Positions 35,369 to 46,739 of a stretch of DNA of 64,000 nucleotides are shown here, one piece after another. The notes below the pieces were generated by a model. That model worked only from the letters and a program-made list of their open reading frames with translations, made no database searches and had not been told where the DNA came from. How positions within the stretch are numbered: position 1 is the first letter of the stretch; every line of letters begins with the position of its first letter. The stretch lies in contig PUFA01000535.1 of the NCBI GenBank assembly GCA_003508835.1, forward strand, positions 62,001 through 126,000, written 5' to 3'. Both the position numbers and the translations under genes were made by a program. The DNA is from Eonycteris spelaea. Its lineage: Eukaryota; Chordata; Mammalia; Chiroptera; Pteropodidae.

Positions 35369-35704
35369 TGGAACCCTCTCTATGACTGGGCCCTCCTGGA
35401 TTTTTTAAATCTCAGATTGTCCACACTGAGCATCCCAAAATTTGTCAATTACAATTCATGTTCTTGCCCCATCACTGGTTCTTGCAGAGGTTTCTGCTTA
35501 TGGATTTCTGCTTGGTAAGTTTGAGATTTTTCGTATTTTCTTGCCTGTCTCTTTGATTTTTGGGGTAGTGGTTGTTCTGTGGCCTCAATCTTCTGATGGA
35601 TCTAAGAACAGTTGATTTTTCAGTTTGTTCTGCATTTTACTTGTTAAGATGTAGTGGAAACTTCCAAGTTCCTTATATACTGGATGGGAAGCTACGTCTT
35701 GTCC
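35369..35704 (-). mobile_element. HAL1/old-L1 5' region, antisense (right part)
   Basis: 'tggaaccctctctatgactg' and 'cctggattttttaaatctc' appear to continue the antisense element that ends with 'gtgcagagtcctgcc' near 31430. Assigned from context and remembered old-L1 text. Confidence 0.45.
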
Positions 35705-36042
35705 TTTTAGTGCTGCTATAACAAAAATACTATAGACTGTGTAGCTTAATAACAAACATTTATCACACTTATGGAGGGTGGATATCGACAGATGTGATAT
35801 TTGATGAGAGCCCACATCCTGGTCATAGATGGCCATTTTCTGGCTTAGTCCTCACATGGTGAAAAAAGCAAGGGAACTCTCTAGGGCCTCTTTCATAAGG
35901 GCATTAAATCCCATTCACAAAGCTATACCCTCACCTTCTAATCACCCTCCCACCAAGGTCCCAACTTCAAAACCATTACCTTGGGGATCTGGTTACCATA
36001 TTTAAATTTGTGGGGATGCAAACATTTAATCTGTAACACCAG
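35705..36042 (-). mobile_element. MLT1 solo LTR (ERVL-MaLR), antisense
   Basis: Landmarks in antisense order: 'tgctataacaaaaatactat', 'tagtcctcacatggtg', 'gcctctttcataagggcatt', 'atcccattcacaaagct' and 'tttaatctgtaaca' at the end. Almost the whole LTR is present, with no internal viral sequence. Confidence 0.85.
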
Positions 36043-37010
36043 ACTTCCTCGTTTGCATCACACTTGTAAATAGACCTTAAAATAAATGATATTCCAATCT
36101 GGAGAGCATTCTGCTATTTCCTCACTCATTACAATGAGATCAATGGTTTGGCAAAGTCTGTGTCCCACACATAATATCAAACTCTACAGCAATGTTACCA
36201 CTAATTCCAACATTCGGAAATTGATTTAAAGTAATTTATCCTACAATTCCATGGCAAACTTAGCATTCATCATATATAGCCCCCCCCAACATACTTCCTG
36301 AAGCAGAGATACCTTTCATTCATTGTTTTAGTTATTTTGTTAATAGGCAACATTGCTAAAAGTTTTCCACTGCTAGGCAAGTCATGTGTGAAACCTCCCA
36401 GATCCAGAGTCAGAGAGGCTGATCTCAGGAGCTTGCCCCACTATTGAGCACTGAAAATAGCAGGATCTCTTTGCAAAATGAAAAATATTCCTTCTCAATG
36501 GGCCCATTTGAATTGGTAAAATTCCCAACAACTTCTTATTATTGAATGCTTATAGAAAATGTTTTACTTTCTATTCTTTCAATTGCTTAGTTTCCATTAA
36601 ACTTGCTATGGTGGGAGAGATGAGTGAATTTGAAGCAGTTTCAGAAATAGGTAACTTCCTTGTCATGCTACCTTCATCCCTAGCACTGCTTCAGATGCCT
36701 CACAGCAGACATATATTTCTTTCAACTAACTGATGTGAAGGCTTTTTTTGAGCCAGACACTGTATTTTTTAATTTTTTTAAAGATATACTATTATTGACA
36801 AGACTGGGCTTACACAAAAATGGGGCAGATAACCTCTTAGAGTTATTTCAGGGACAACAAGAAGGTGCCCTTTGCCAAAAATATCTCTCCATCTTGTTCT
36901 CTGAGGCTTGAAATCATTTAATGAGGACTTACCACTCTCTTTCAAAATTAGAAATTAAGATGATAAATCAGATACCCAAAAGAGAGAACTGGACTCTCAC
37001 AGCATTTGAC
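36043..37010. other. Unassigned sequence
   Basis: No recognised repeat or gene. The 63-codon frame at 36542-36733 has a hydrophobic stretch but no other support. Confidence 0.4.
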
Positions 37011-37014
37011 TCAT

Positions 37015-37200
37015 ATCTTGGTAATAGCACTTAACTATGTTGCTTTATAATTTATATGCTTGCTTTTCTGTCTAACTCCTTGAGGTTGTGAATTCCTTGT
37101 AGACAGTGACTATGCCTCATTCATCTCTGAACTCCTTAAGATTTTTACAAGTGCCTGGCAGAAAGCAAAAATAAATATTAAACAAAATGACAAAGGAATA
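37015..37200 (+). mobile_element. L2 3' end
   Basis: 'ccttgaggttgtgaattcct', 'gacagtgactatgcctcatt' and 'aagtgcctggcagaaagc' match the L2 3'UTR. Confidence 0.7.
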
Positions 37201-37770
37201 AATTAATGCATGAGTAATTTATATTTACCATGACATCTAAATTACTGAAAAGAAACGGTTCCCTAGGAATAAGGATGCTGAAGAAAACAAAAGTACTACC
37301 AGGACTACAAAAGAGATATAGGGAAGAACACTGACAGTCATGACTACAGAATGCCCATTGTTAAAGAGACTGTCATATTTTCCTAATTCGGGGTTACTTC
37401 ATCCATTTACTTTTCAAAGCACTACATTGGTGCTATTTGATTTTTTCTAAATGTTAAACCCTCATCTAAATGTTTCATTTCTCAAGAGGCCAGAAAGACC
37501 TAGCTGAGTTTGCCCCCAAAGGATTGAGGTTTACTGTTCCTTTAGAGAATTAGTTCTCACTGTAGGAAGTGATTTGTGAGCAGTTTGAGAGAAGACTAAA
37601 ATTAAAGTCAAACCTTGTATAAAATGAAAAGTTATCCAAAGTTCAGTTCTGTGCTGGGAAAATTAAAAACCCCAGCTTGACTGATTCATTCCTATGTTCT
37701 GTCTTTGAAACAAGATGTATGTTGTTCAAATGATCCAATTGTAAAAATCAAGTAGGTTAATATTTTTATG
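37200..37770. other. Unassigned sequence
   Basis: Nothing recognised. Confidence 0.4.
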
Positions 37771-37771
37771 C

Positions 37772-37902
37772 AAGAAAAGAAGGAAGAGGGGAAGGAAGGA
37801 AGGAAGGAAGGAAGGAAGGAAGGAAGGAAGGAAGGGGAGAGAGGAAAGGAGAAGAAAGGGAAGGGAGAGAGAGAGAAAGAAAGAGAAAAAAGAAAGAAGA
37901 AA
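37772..37902. repeat. 131-nt homopurine tract with (GGAA)n core
   Basis: Every base from 37772 to 37902 is A or G. The middle is about eleven GGAA/AAGG units, flanked by GAGA- and AAAG-rich parts. Confidence 0.95.
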
Positions 37903-37954
37903 CCCTAACCATTACATTTTCAGCTCTTAAAAATTATCAAAAAATTCATTGATT

Positions 37955-38050
37955 TTGCAAGTATTTATTGAACACCAATCATATGATAGGCTCTCTGGTA
38001 ACTGCAGGTCATATAACAGTGAACAAGACAAACAAGGTTCTGTCCTGCCA
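37955..38050 (-). mobile_element. L2 3' end, antisense
   Basis: 'gcaagtatttattgaacacc', 'aggctctctggtaactgc' and 'cagtgaacaagacaaac' are the reversed L2 terminus. Confidence 0.7.
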
Positions 38051-38296
38051 CAGACCATCTTGCCACACTTCTTACTTTCAATTCACATGTTAGCTTGATC
38101 CTTCTTGATCCTGAGTAATAATGATGAGGTGGTAGATGAATTAAGTTCTAGGAGTGTCTACAGCATACATTGCTTGTTAATTTTTTTGAAAAGTGTTTTA
38201 ACTCTGTACTTTTATCAAAATAGCTGGCACAAATATCTGTGTCATAAAGAATCAGCCTTGGTCAGGAAGACCATAGAGATATTGAGATACTCTTTT

Positions 38297-41200
38297 TAAA
38301 TTTTTTTAAATTTATTTTTTAATTACAGTTGATATCTAATATTATTTTGTATTAGTTTCAGCTGAGTAGAATAATGGTTAGACATTTAGATAATTTATGA
38401 AGTAATTCCCATATAAGTCTAGTAAACACCTGGCATCGTACATAGTTATTATTAATATTATTGACTATAGTCTTTATGCTGCACTTTATATCTCCATGAT
38501 GATTTTGTAACTACCAATTGTACTTCTAACTCCCTTTCTCTTTTTCACCCAACTCCGCAAAACCCTCCCATTTGGTAACCATCAGTTTGTTCTCTGTATC
38601 TATGAGTCGGTTTCTGTTTTGTTTGTTCATTTTTGTTCTTTAAATTCAGTATATAAGTGAAATCATATGGCATTCATCTTTCTCTGTCTGATTTATTTTA
38701 TTTAGCATAATACCCTTTAGGACCATGCATGTTGTCACAAATTGTAAGATTTCATTCTTTTTTATGGATGAGTATTTACACTACATATGTATCATATCTT
38801 CTTCACCTAATTGTCTATTGTAAATAATGCTGCAGTGAACATAGAGATAAAAATATCTTTTCAAATTAGTGTTTTGGATTTCTTCAGCTAAATACCCAGA
38901 AGTGGAATTGCTTGGTCATAAGGTAGTTCTATTTTTAATTTTTTGAGGAACCTCCAAACTGTTCTCCATAGTGGCTGCACCAATTGGCATTTCCACCAAC
39001 AATGCATGAGGGTTTCCTTTTCTTCACATCTGCACTAACACTTGTTCACTGATTAATTGATGATAGCCATTCTGACAGGTGTGAGGTGATATCTCATTGT
39101 GGTTTTAATATGAATTTCTCTGATGATTAGTGACATTGACATCTTTTCATATGTCTATAGGCCATCTGTATATCCTCTTTGGAGAAAGGTTTATTCAGGT
39201 TCTCCCTCCTTTTTTTAATTAGATTATTGGGGATTTTTGGTGTTGAGTTGTATAAGTTCTTCATAAATTTTGGATATTAACCCCTTATCGAATGTACCAT
39301 TGGTAAATATCTTCTCCCATTCAGTTGGTTGCCTTTTTCATTTAGTTGATGGTTTTCTTTGCTGTGCAAAACCTTTTTAGTTTAATGTAGTTCCAGGTGT
39401 CTATTTTCTTTCATTTCCCTTGCCCAAGGAGATATATGCAAATATATATTACTAAGAGCAATGTCAGAGAATTTATTGCCTCTGTTTTCTTCTAGGAGTT
39501 TTATATTTTGGGGTCTTATATTTAAGTTTTTATTTCATTTTGAGTTTATTCTTATATATGATTTTTTAAAAAGGTCCTCTTATTATTTTGCATATATAGT
39601 CCAGTTTTCCAACATCATTTATTGAAGATCTTCGTATGTAATTCTTGCTCCTTCATCATAGATTATATTGACTCTATAGGTGTGGGTTTATTTTCTGAAC
39701 TCTCTTAGTCTGTTCATAATCTATATGTCTGTTTTATGCCAGTACCTCAATGCTGTTTTGATTACTCTAGCCTTTATAAGTAAGAATGATGTCAGGAAAC
39801 ATGATACCTCCCTTTCTCAGGCATTGGCAATTTGGGGTTTTTTGTGATTCCATGTAAATTTTAGGATTATTTGTTCTAGCTCTGTGAAAAATGCTATTGA
39901 TATTTTGATAGGATTGCATCAAATCTATAGATTGCTTTGGATAGTAAAACATTTTTAATGATGTTAAATCTTCCTACTCATGATAGAGAAGACCCACATA
40001 AAACCAGAAATAAAAGAAGTAACAACTGACACCAAAGGAATACAAAGGATTGTTAAAAAATACTACGAGCAATTGTTTGCCAACAAATTGGACAATCGAG
40101 AAGAAATGGATAAATTTCTAGAAACATGCAATCTTCAAAGACTGAGTCAAGAAGAAACACAAAATTGAAACAGACTGATTACTACTAACAAAATTCAATC
40201 AGTAATAGAAACAACTCATCTGGGGAAGGAGGGAGAAATTGGGAGGATCATTTTATGAACTATATAAATGTCTAACCAATGTACTGTATACTTGAAACTA
40301 ATAAAAATTAATTAAAAATTAAAAAAAAAACTCACAAACAAACAAAAGTCCTGGACCAGATGGATTCACAGGTGAATTTCACCAAAATTCAATGAAGAAT
40401 TAACAATGATCCTTCTTAAACTATTCCAAAAATTTCAAGAGGATAGAAGGCTCCCAAGCTCATTTTATGAGGCCATCATTATCTTGATTCCAAAACCCAA
40501 GAGACTATAAAAAAGAAAATTATAGGCCAATATCTTTGATGAAGCTATATGCGAAAATCCTCAACAAAATATTAGCAAACTAAATTCAGCAATACATTTA
40601 AAAAATAACATACCATCCAGTGGGATTTATTCAGTATCTTCAAATCAATTAATGTGATACACCACATAGGCCAAATGAAAGATAAAAATCATATGATAAT
40701 ATCAATAGATGCAGAAAAAGCATTTGACAAAACCCAGCATCCATTTATGATAGAAGCTATCAGCAAAGTGGAACTAGAGGAAACATAATTCAACATAATA
40801 AGAGCCATATATGACAATCCCACTGCTAACATCATATTCAGTGGTGAAAAGCTAACAGTGTTTTCCTTAAGATCAGGAACAAGACAAGGATGTCCCTTTC
40901 AGCACTTTTATTCAATATAGTATTGGAAGGCCTAGACACAGCAATCAGACAAGTAAAGCAAATAAAGGCATCCTAATTAGAAACGAAGAAGTGAAACCCA
41001 ATATTTGCAGATGACAGGATACTATATATAAAAGAACTCCAAAGAGTCTACAAAAAAAAAAAAAACCTACTAAAACTGATAAATGAATCCAGTAAAGTAG
41101 CAAGAAACAAAATTAATATTTAGAAATTGCTCCATTTTTTACACCAATAATGAACTATCAGAAAGAGAAATTAAGAAGCAATCCAATTTACAATTGCATT

Positions 41201-41382
41201 AAAAAGTAAATACCTAGGAATAAATTTAGCCAAGGAGGTAAAAGACCTGTACTCAGAAAAATATAAGACATTGGAGAAAGACACTGAAGAAGACTCAAAT
41301 AATGGAGATATACACCATGCTCATGGATAGGAAGAATTAATATTAATAAATGTCCATACTATCTAAAGCAGTCTATAAATTC
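38297..41382 (-). mobile_element. LINE-1 with 5' inversion (twin-primed)
   Basis: 38297-39982 is antisense L1, from the A-tail through the 3'UTR and ORF2 back to the GRIN motif region ('aatcttcctactca'). At 39983 it flips to sense ORF2, starting in the linker/RT region ('EQLFANKLDNREEMDKFLE'). It runs down to the same GRIN region at 41320-41382. The two arms meet the same ORF2 coordinate at the outer edge and the internal junction, as in 5'-inverted L1s. Candidate diverged TSD: ATTGAGATACTCTTTT (38281) and AATGAGAGATTCTTCA (41383). Confidence 0.85.
40219..40328 (+). mobile_element. Short L1 3' tail nested in the inverted L1 arm
   Basis: About 110 bp ('ctggggaaggagggagaaat' to a TTAAAAATTAAAAAAAA tail) interrupts ORF2 between 'atagaaacaactca' and 'caaacaaacaaaagtcctgg'. 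AACTCA is duplicated at 40213-40218 and 40329-40334. Same 3' end type as 7705-8004. Confidence 0.8.
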
Positions 41383-41404
41383 AATGAGAGATTCTTCAAT
41401 CCAG

Positions 41405-41525
41405 GAAAGAGAACCTCTGGTTCTGTGTTGGAGGCTTAGATACTAGTTCTGGCTCTATCATTACCTTCCTGTGAAATGTAAGACAACTAGTTAAACTCTA
41501 TGCACCCATTATTTCAAAGGCAATG
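41405..41525 (+). mobile_element. MIR fragment
   Basis: 'gttctggctctatcattacc' and 'cctgtgaaatgtaagacaac' follow the MIR core, weakly. Confidence 0.5.
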
Positions 41526-41569
41526 TAAGAATTATCTTTCTTGTTATTTCAATACCATTATACTACTTA

Positions 41570-41840
41570 TATTAATAACAATGAGAGTGAACATTTAGGC
41601 ACATTTAATGTATGCTTGTCATGCACTAAACTCTTCTTAGAGTCTCATTTAATGCCTTCAATTCTATGAGATTATTGCTACTATTTTCAATTAGCTTCAG
41701 GCTGATAACTCAGCCTAGAGAGGCTAGGTAAGTTGCTCACAGTCACATACCAAGTGAGAGATGTGATGCAAACTCAGATTTATCTGATTCCAGAGTTTGA
41801 CCTAGATGTGAAAGTCTACATGTGCTATGCTATTTAACAC
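41570..41840 (-). mobile_element. MIR SINE, antisense
   Basis: Reverse MIR: 'gtcatgcactaaactcttct', 'ggtaagttgctcacagtcac', then 'agatttatctgattccagag'. Confidence 0.75.
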
Positions 41841-42295
41841 ATTAGATTGGAGTTATATATTAACACCTTATGATGAACTCATTTATTATTTCCTGAGTTC
41901 TGGAACCTAAAGGAAAAATGAGTGAATCATACTCTATTTGATGTTCTAGATCTATCTCTCATCCTTCAACTTACTCTATGTTATTATTAGAAAAGCTCTA
42001 ATCACAAAATTCACACAAAGATGTTACTAACTTATAAATAGTTTACTGTGCTATCCTTCTGAGGGTCATTGAATTATGACAGGACACATGAGCCACAAGA
42101 ATTGTAAAGAAGGCATTTTTTACTTGAGAATTCTTCTTGACAATCCATGTATTACAATCATAGGCAATTACTTACTAGGCCTGTACATAGAACCAACATG
42201 CAAAACTTTACTGTATAATTATTTGTATAAGCTGGGACAGAGACTACAGATCAGAATCTAGAAGCATGGTTGGAAGTCTGCTAATCTAGAGCAAT
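41840..42295. other. Unassigned sequence
   Basis: No repeat recognised. A 61-codon frame at 42076-42261 has no supporting features. Confidence 0.4.
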
Positions 42296-42530
42296 ATCTA
42301 ATATTTTATATAGGAAACATTTATTAAACACTTACTATATGTGAGGCATTTTTACAATCAGCATTTAATTTGATGTCCATAGCCACCCTATGAGACAGGT
42401 ATTATTATGCCAATTTTGCAGATGTATTACCTGAGAATTAAAATGGTTAGCTAATTTGTCCAAGGTAACATGGCTAATAAATGCACAAATCAAAATCATA
42501 AACACTCTGGTATACATGGTTGGTTTCATA
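42295..42530 (-). mobile_element. MIR SINE, antisense
   Basis: 'aacacttactatatgtgagg', 'caccctatgagacaggtatt', 'ccaaggtaacatggctaat' in reverse MIR order. Confidence 0.8.
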
Positions 42531-43195
42531 GCCAACAGTCATCTTTCATTCTTTCTCTCCTAATACATCCCAAATATTCTGGCAGCAATATGTCAGACCT
42601 AATAAATGGATCAGAAATGATTTAAGCCAGCAATGACAATCACATACCCCTTTGCCAATGACTAAAAATTTTTTGAGGCTTTGGAAAGATGTGTGGAAGG
42701 AGTAGGCTCTTTTGGTGCCAGTGTTGCCCTCTTGTATCCTGCTTTAGACACTGTAACATAACGATGTGCTACTTGCAGCTACAGCAGCAATTTTCAAGCC
42801 ATGAGGGAAGATATCATTGACTCAATGAGGAATGTAGAATTGAAGGATCAAAGCAGCCTGGCTTCTAATGACATTGTTAAGATGTCAGATCAACTCTGGG
42901 GCCATCTCCTTTTTAACTGTCTTGTGGTTCAGCTGCTATTAATTATGTATTCTACTGTTTGCAGCCAGAAGCATTTTTAACAACTACAATAAAAGTAGAA
43001 CGTATGATAAGAGTCAAATGAATGGTATACCCATAAGTGGCAGTTGAAAGCAAGAAGAGGTCCAGTAGGGTGAGTTTATCTGGGAGAGGTACATACAACA
43101 GGATGACTTGGGGCTGGTCTTGAAGGATGGTGGATATTTTTAAAGGTAGAGAGGAATGCAAAATAAAAAGTATTTCAAGCCAGAATCTCATTTGT
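42530..43195. other. Unassigned sequence with a reverse CTCF-like core
   Basis: No repeat recognised. TTGCCCTCTTGTAT (42724-42737) is a weaker, reverse-oriented CTCF-like core. Confidence 0.35.
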
Positions 43196-43290
43196 TGTAT
43201 TCACTGCCATAATTCCAATTCCTAGTAAAGTCATAGGCATACAGCAAGTGCTCAATATGTGTTTGTGAAATTATTTAATAAATGAGCAAT
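43195..43290 (+). mobile_element. L2 3' end
   Basis: 'agtcataggcatacagcaag' then 'tgctcaatatgtgtttgtg' ends like L2. Confidence 0.65.
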
Positions 43291-44190
43291 GATACAGACA
43301 CAAGAAAGCATGGAGCATTTTAGACAAGTCAGGGACGAGAATAAAAATATATGAAATAGAGTGCAGTGGGAGCTAATATGTCACAGGCAGAGGATAGAGG
43401 GTTGAAGCTGTGTCTTGGGAGATCTCCCTCTTCCCTTAATCATTCCATACATCCCAATACTAAAATCATAAAAAAAATCAAACAGGAAATTTGACATGGT
43501 AACCTGTAGTGCATCAAGCATACACTTGAGTGACAAAAACCCAAAAAGTCATGGGTCAGAAGGATTGCTGGTTGGCCTGAAAAACCTAACTATCACAGCT
43601 AATGTTAAAATAAAGAATTCAGCATCTGGAAAGTGCCTACTTCTGCTCCTCAGCCTAGATATTAAGCTCCAAGCTTCCATGCCAGCAACTTTCCTGGAGA
43701 CATGAAATATGCCCACCTTGAGAAAGGCTTTATTTCTGCCAAGTGATTGTTTCTCTCTGATAGCACTTTCTTAAAAATGAACTTTGACACCCTTAACAGC
43801 ATTCTTTTGCAGTCGCCTATTAAGTGCTCTAGTCTAAGAGACAAAATAATTTATCAGAAGCCATTACTTGCAAACAAATTAGAATTAGCATATCAAGGAT
43901 ATTTTCTTCCCTAATTGCAGTCAAGAAAGCTAATTTTATAATGTAAAATGGCATATTGCTGTGGTATAATAAACATCATTTGCAATGAGATTTATCCTAC
44001 CTGAAGAAAAGGAAAAGTTAAGATCAATTGGAATGCCATGGGACATACTTAGTGCTCAGAAAGTAATTTTGTCCCTCACCACTTTCTAACTCCTGACTCT
44101 ATACCCCACCCTATATTGTCTTACTTTCTCCGTAGAATTCTGGCTCAGGGAATAGTCTGAAACTTGCCCATGGCAAGAAATCAATGGCTG
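43290..44190. other. Unassigned sequence
   Basis: No repeat, RNA gene or coding signal seen in 900 bp. Confidence 0.4.
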
Positions 44191-44450
44191 ATAATAATAA
44201 CAGCTGTCATTTATTGATGTTTTTCATGTGCCAGGTATTATTCTGAGTGCTTTACATGCATGATCTTATTTAATACTCAGAACCATATGAGATAGGTATA
44301 ATTATAACCCCACATTTTACAGTGGAGGAATGAGAAACAGAGAGGCAAAGTAACTAATTTAGTACCACTCACAAGTGGCAGGCTTATATTTGAACACAGA
44401 CATTCCACCTGAGCACCTATTAGCTTGCCTACTATCCTATGCTACCCCAG
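44190..44450 (-). mobile_element. MIR SINE, antisense, near full length
   Basis: Clear reverse MIR from 'gctgtcatttattgatg' through 'ttttacagtggaggaatgag' to the tRNA-derived head ('atcctatgctacccc'). Confidence 0.85.
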
Positions 44451-44456
44451 TCCTGT

Positions 44457-44475
44457 GTTTGTTTGTTTGTTTGTT
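44457..44475. repeat. (TTTG)n short repeat
   Basis: Four to five units. Confidence 0.8.
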
Positions 44476-44479
44476 TTTT

Positions 44480-45410
44480 TAATGTCAGAGATATAACCTT
44501 AAATAAAGAAATAATATCCCCTTAGGTTGAAATTCAAGTATCAAGTATCAAAGAGGGTATAATTGACTAGGTATTCTGGCACATTTTAGACCATTTTGAG
44601 TTTACATTAATTCAAAATTTCCCATATTGAGGCCACTATTTGAGTTTTTGTTGAATTTTTTTTTTCAAAAAGATCATTTGGCACATTAACTTGATTGATG
44701 TTGCTGTGTTCCATCCTCTCATGTGACCTATCAAATCATTTATATGTTGATTGGGTTTGAGTTAATACTGACTTAACAAGAAAGTTTGCAGCCTAAGGTT
44801 ATTTTTACACTATTCTCATATTTTCTTGTTTATTTTTATTATTTTTGAGTTTCTTTTTCTGTCAACTTGATATATGATTCTCTTACTCAATGTTTGTCTA
44901 ACACGTAGACAGTATAACCAGAACAAAATAAGTCTTGGTATAGTGTCACTGCACAAGCAATGTTTTTTAGCTTCTCTGCCCACTCTGTGGACAAGAATCT
45001 TGATCACAGTTCTCAAAGGAGAATACTAGCTCAAATACATCAGTAATAACAGACAAAATTCTTAAATCATGACACTTCAGGGTGAAAAGCTTGCCTGTGT
45101 GATGAAATATTTGTGTAAACTATTAGGTAGTTAACTTTACCATGATTATCTGTACATGCACCAACATATAAATCATTCCAAACATCACTAATGAGGATGT
45201 AGGGATTGACTTACTTCCAGTCCTTTCTTAGAAATTCATAAAATCCTTAGCCAAAAGCCTCTATCCTGGTTTTAGTCCAAGTCATCTTTATCTTTTGTTA
45301 TCCTGCCTTCATCCATGATCTGCACCCCATTTCCTTATATCGTAATAAACAAAATTTTCAAATGATTCTCAATCTCCTTGTAAGCAATTATACAAAATTC
45401 AAACTTTCTA
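44480..45410. other. Unassigned sequence
   Basis: Nothing recognised with confidence; the 66-codon reverse frame has no domain. Confidence 0.4.
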
Positions 45411-45413
45411 AAG

Positions 45414-45592
45414 CCATGGCTCCCAAACCTGGCTGGCTGATTCTTTCCAATCTATTATTGTCAGAATCTCTTGGTAGTGAAGGCCAAACTATGTTTTTTG
45501 TGTTTTTGTTTTGTTTTGTTTTGTTTTGTTTTGTTTTGTTTTGTTTTGTTTGTTTAGAGACCCAGGGTATTCAGCCAGGTTTGGGAGACATT
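45414..45592. mobile_element. Short hAT-type element with inverted ends
   Basis: CATGGCTCCCAAACCTGGCTG at the left edge is mirrored by CAGCCAGGTTTGGGAGACATTA at the right, giving terminal inverted repeats of about 20 bp with few mismatches. The size suits a hAT-Charlie non-autonomous element. A TTTTG microsatellite fills the middle. Confidence 0.65.
45504..45553. repeat. (TTTTG)n microsatellite
   Basis: About ten TTTTG units inside the short hAT element. Confidence 0.95.
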
Positions 45593-45812
45593 AAACTAAG
45601 TAAAGTTTTCATTAAATGCATTTCTATAACTCTTGCTTTCTATTTACTACTGCAATAATTTTTATAAATGATTGAAGAACTAAAAGTGGAGATGCTGTTC
45701 CAGCATGTGTTCCATTAAGTGTTATCTTTTGAAACTGGATATATTACATTACAGTGTCCTGGAAATGTTTTCTTCTCTCTTTGTTGTGGGTGTGGTAAGG
45801 TCTCTGTAGGCG

Positions 45813-46738
45813 CAGCATTTCCCGAACTGTAGTCCATACGATACTAAAGTCCTCTGGGATGTTAATTAATATTCCTCATTTATAACCAAAAAAATGGTTC
45901 TGTTGTCAAAAATGAGTTTGGGACGTGGTGAGTTAAAGAAAGGTAAACAAGCTTCCTTATTAGAGTGATTCTCAACACTAATATTTAGGGCAAATATCCA
46001 AAGAAGTGTATAATATTTCCAAAATTAACAATTTTTTTTATTATGTAGAAAACATAAAATTTATCATCTTAGCTATTTAAGTGCACAATACCGTAATCTT
46101 AACTATATACATATTGTTGTGCAACAAATCTCTAGAACTTTTCTTGCAAAAGTTAAACTCTATACCCATTGAACAATAATTTCCCTTTTCCTCCTCCTTC
46201 AGCCCCTGAAAAGTACCATTCTAAGAAGTTGACTACTTCAGATGCCTCATATAAGTGGAACCATGCAGTATCTGTCTTTTTGTGACTGGCTTATTTCATT
46301 TAGCACAATGTCCTCAAGGTTCATCCATGTTGTAGCATATTACAGAATTTCCTTCTTTTTAATAGGCTGAATAATATTCCATTGTATGTATATACTACAT
46401 TTTCTTTATCTGTTCACCCTTTGATAGACACTTAAGTTGTTTCCATATCTTAGTTATTTTGAACAGTGCTTCTAATGAACATAAGAGTGCAGGTACCTCT
46501 TTGATATCCTGATTTCAATTCCTTTGGGTAATTGCCCAGTACAGAGATTGCAGGATCATATGGTAGTCCTATTTTTACTTTTTTGAGAAACTTCTATACT
46601 GCTTTCTATCTATAGTGGTGCTCTATTTTACATTCCTTCCCCAAATTAATTTTGAACACAGAAATGTTTTCTCTTGGATCATTTACTAACTTCTCATGGA
46701 AAATAGGAATACCAAAGGATGTAGTTTGGGAGACACTG
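45813..46738. mobile_element. hAT-Charlie-type element split by an L1
   Basis: The left end CAGCATTTCCCGAACT (45813-45828) pairs with the right end AGTTTGGGAGACACTG (46723-46738) as inverted repeats. Flanking 8-mers TGTAGGCG and TATAGGGC agree only partly. Without the L1 the element would be about 320 bp. No transposase. Confidence 0.65.
46029..46637 (-). mobile_element. LINE-1 3' fragment, antisense, inside the hAT element
   Basis: Antisense old L1 3' end: 'aacataaaatttatcatctt', 'ccatgcagtatctgtctttt', 'tgaataatattccattgtat'. The edges TTCCAAAATTAA (46017-46028) and TTCCCCAAATTAA (46637-46649) form a diverged TSD. Confidence 0.8.
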
Positions 46739-46739
46739 T

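Noticed and set aside
37901..37910. Interstitial telomere-like AACCCTAACC
   Set aside because: Less than two repeat units; expected by chance next to the purine tract.
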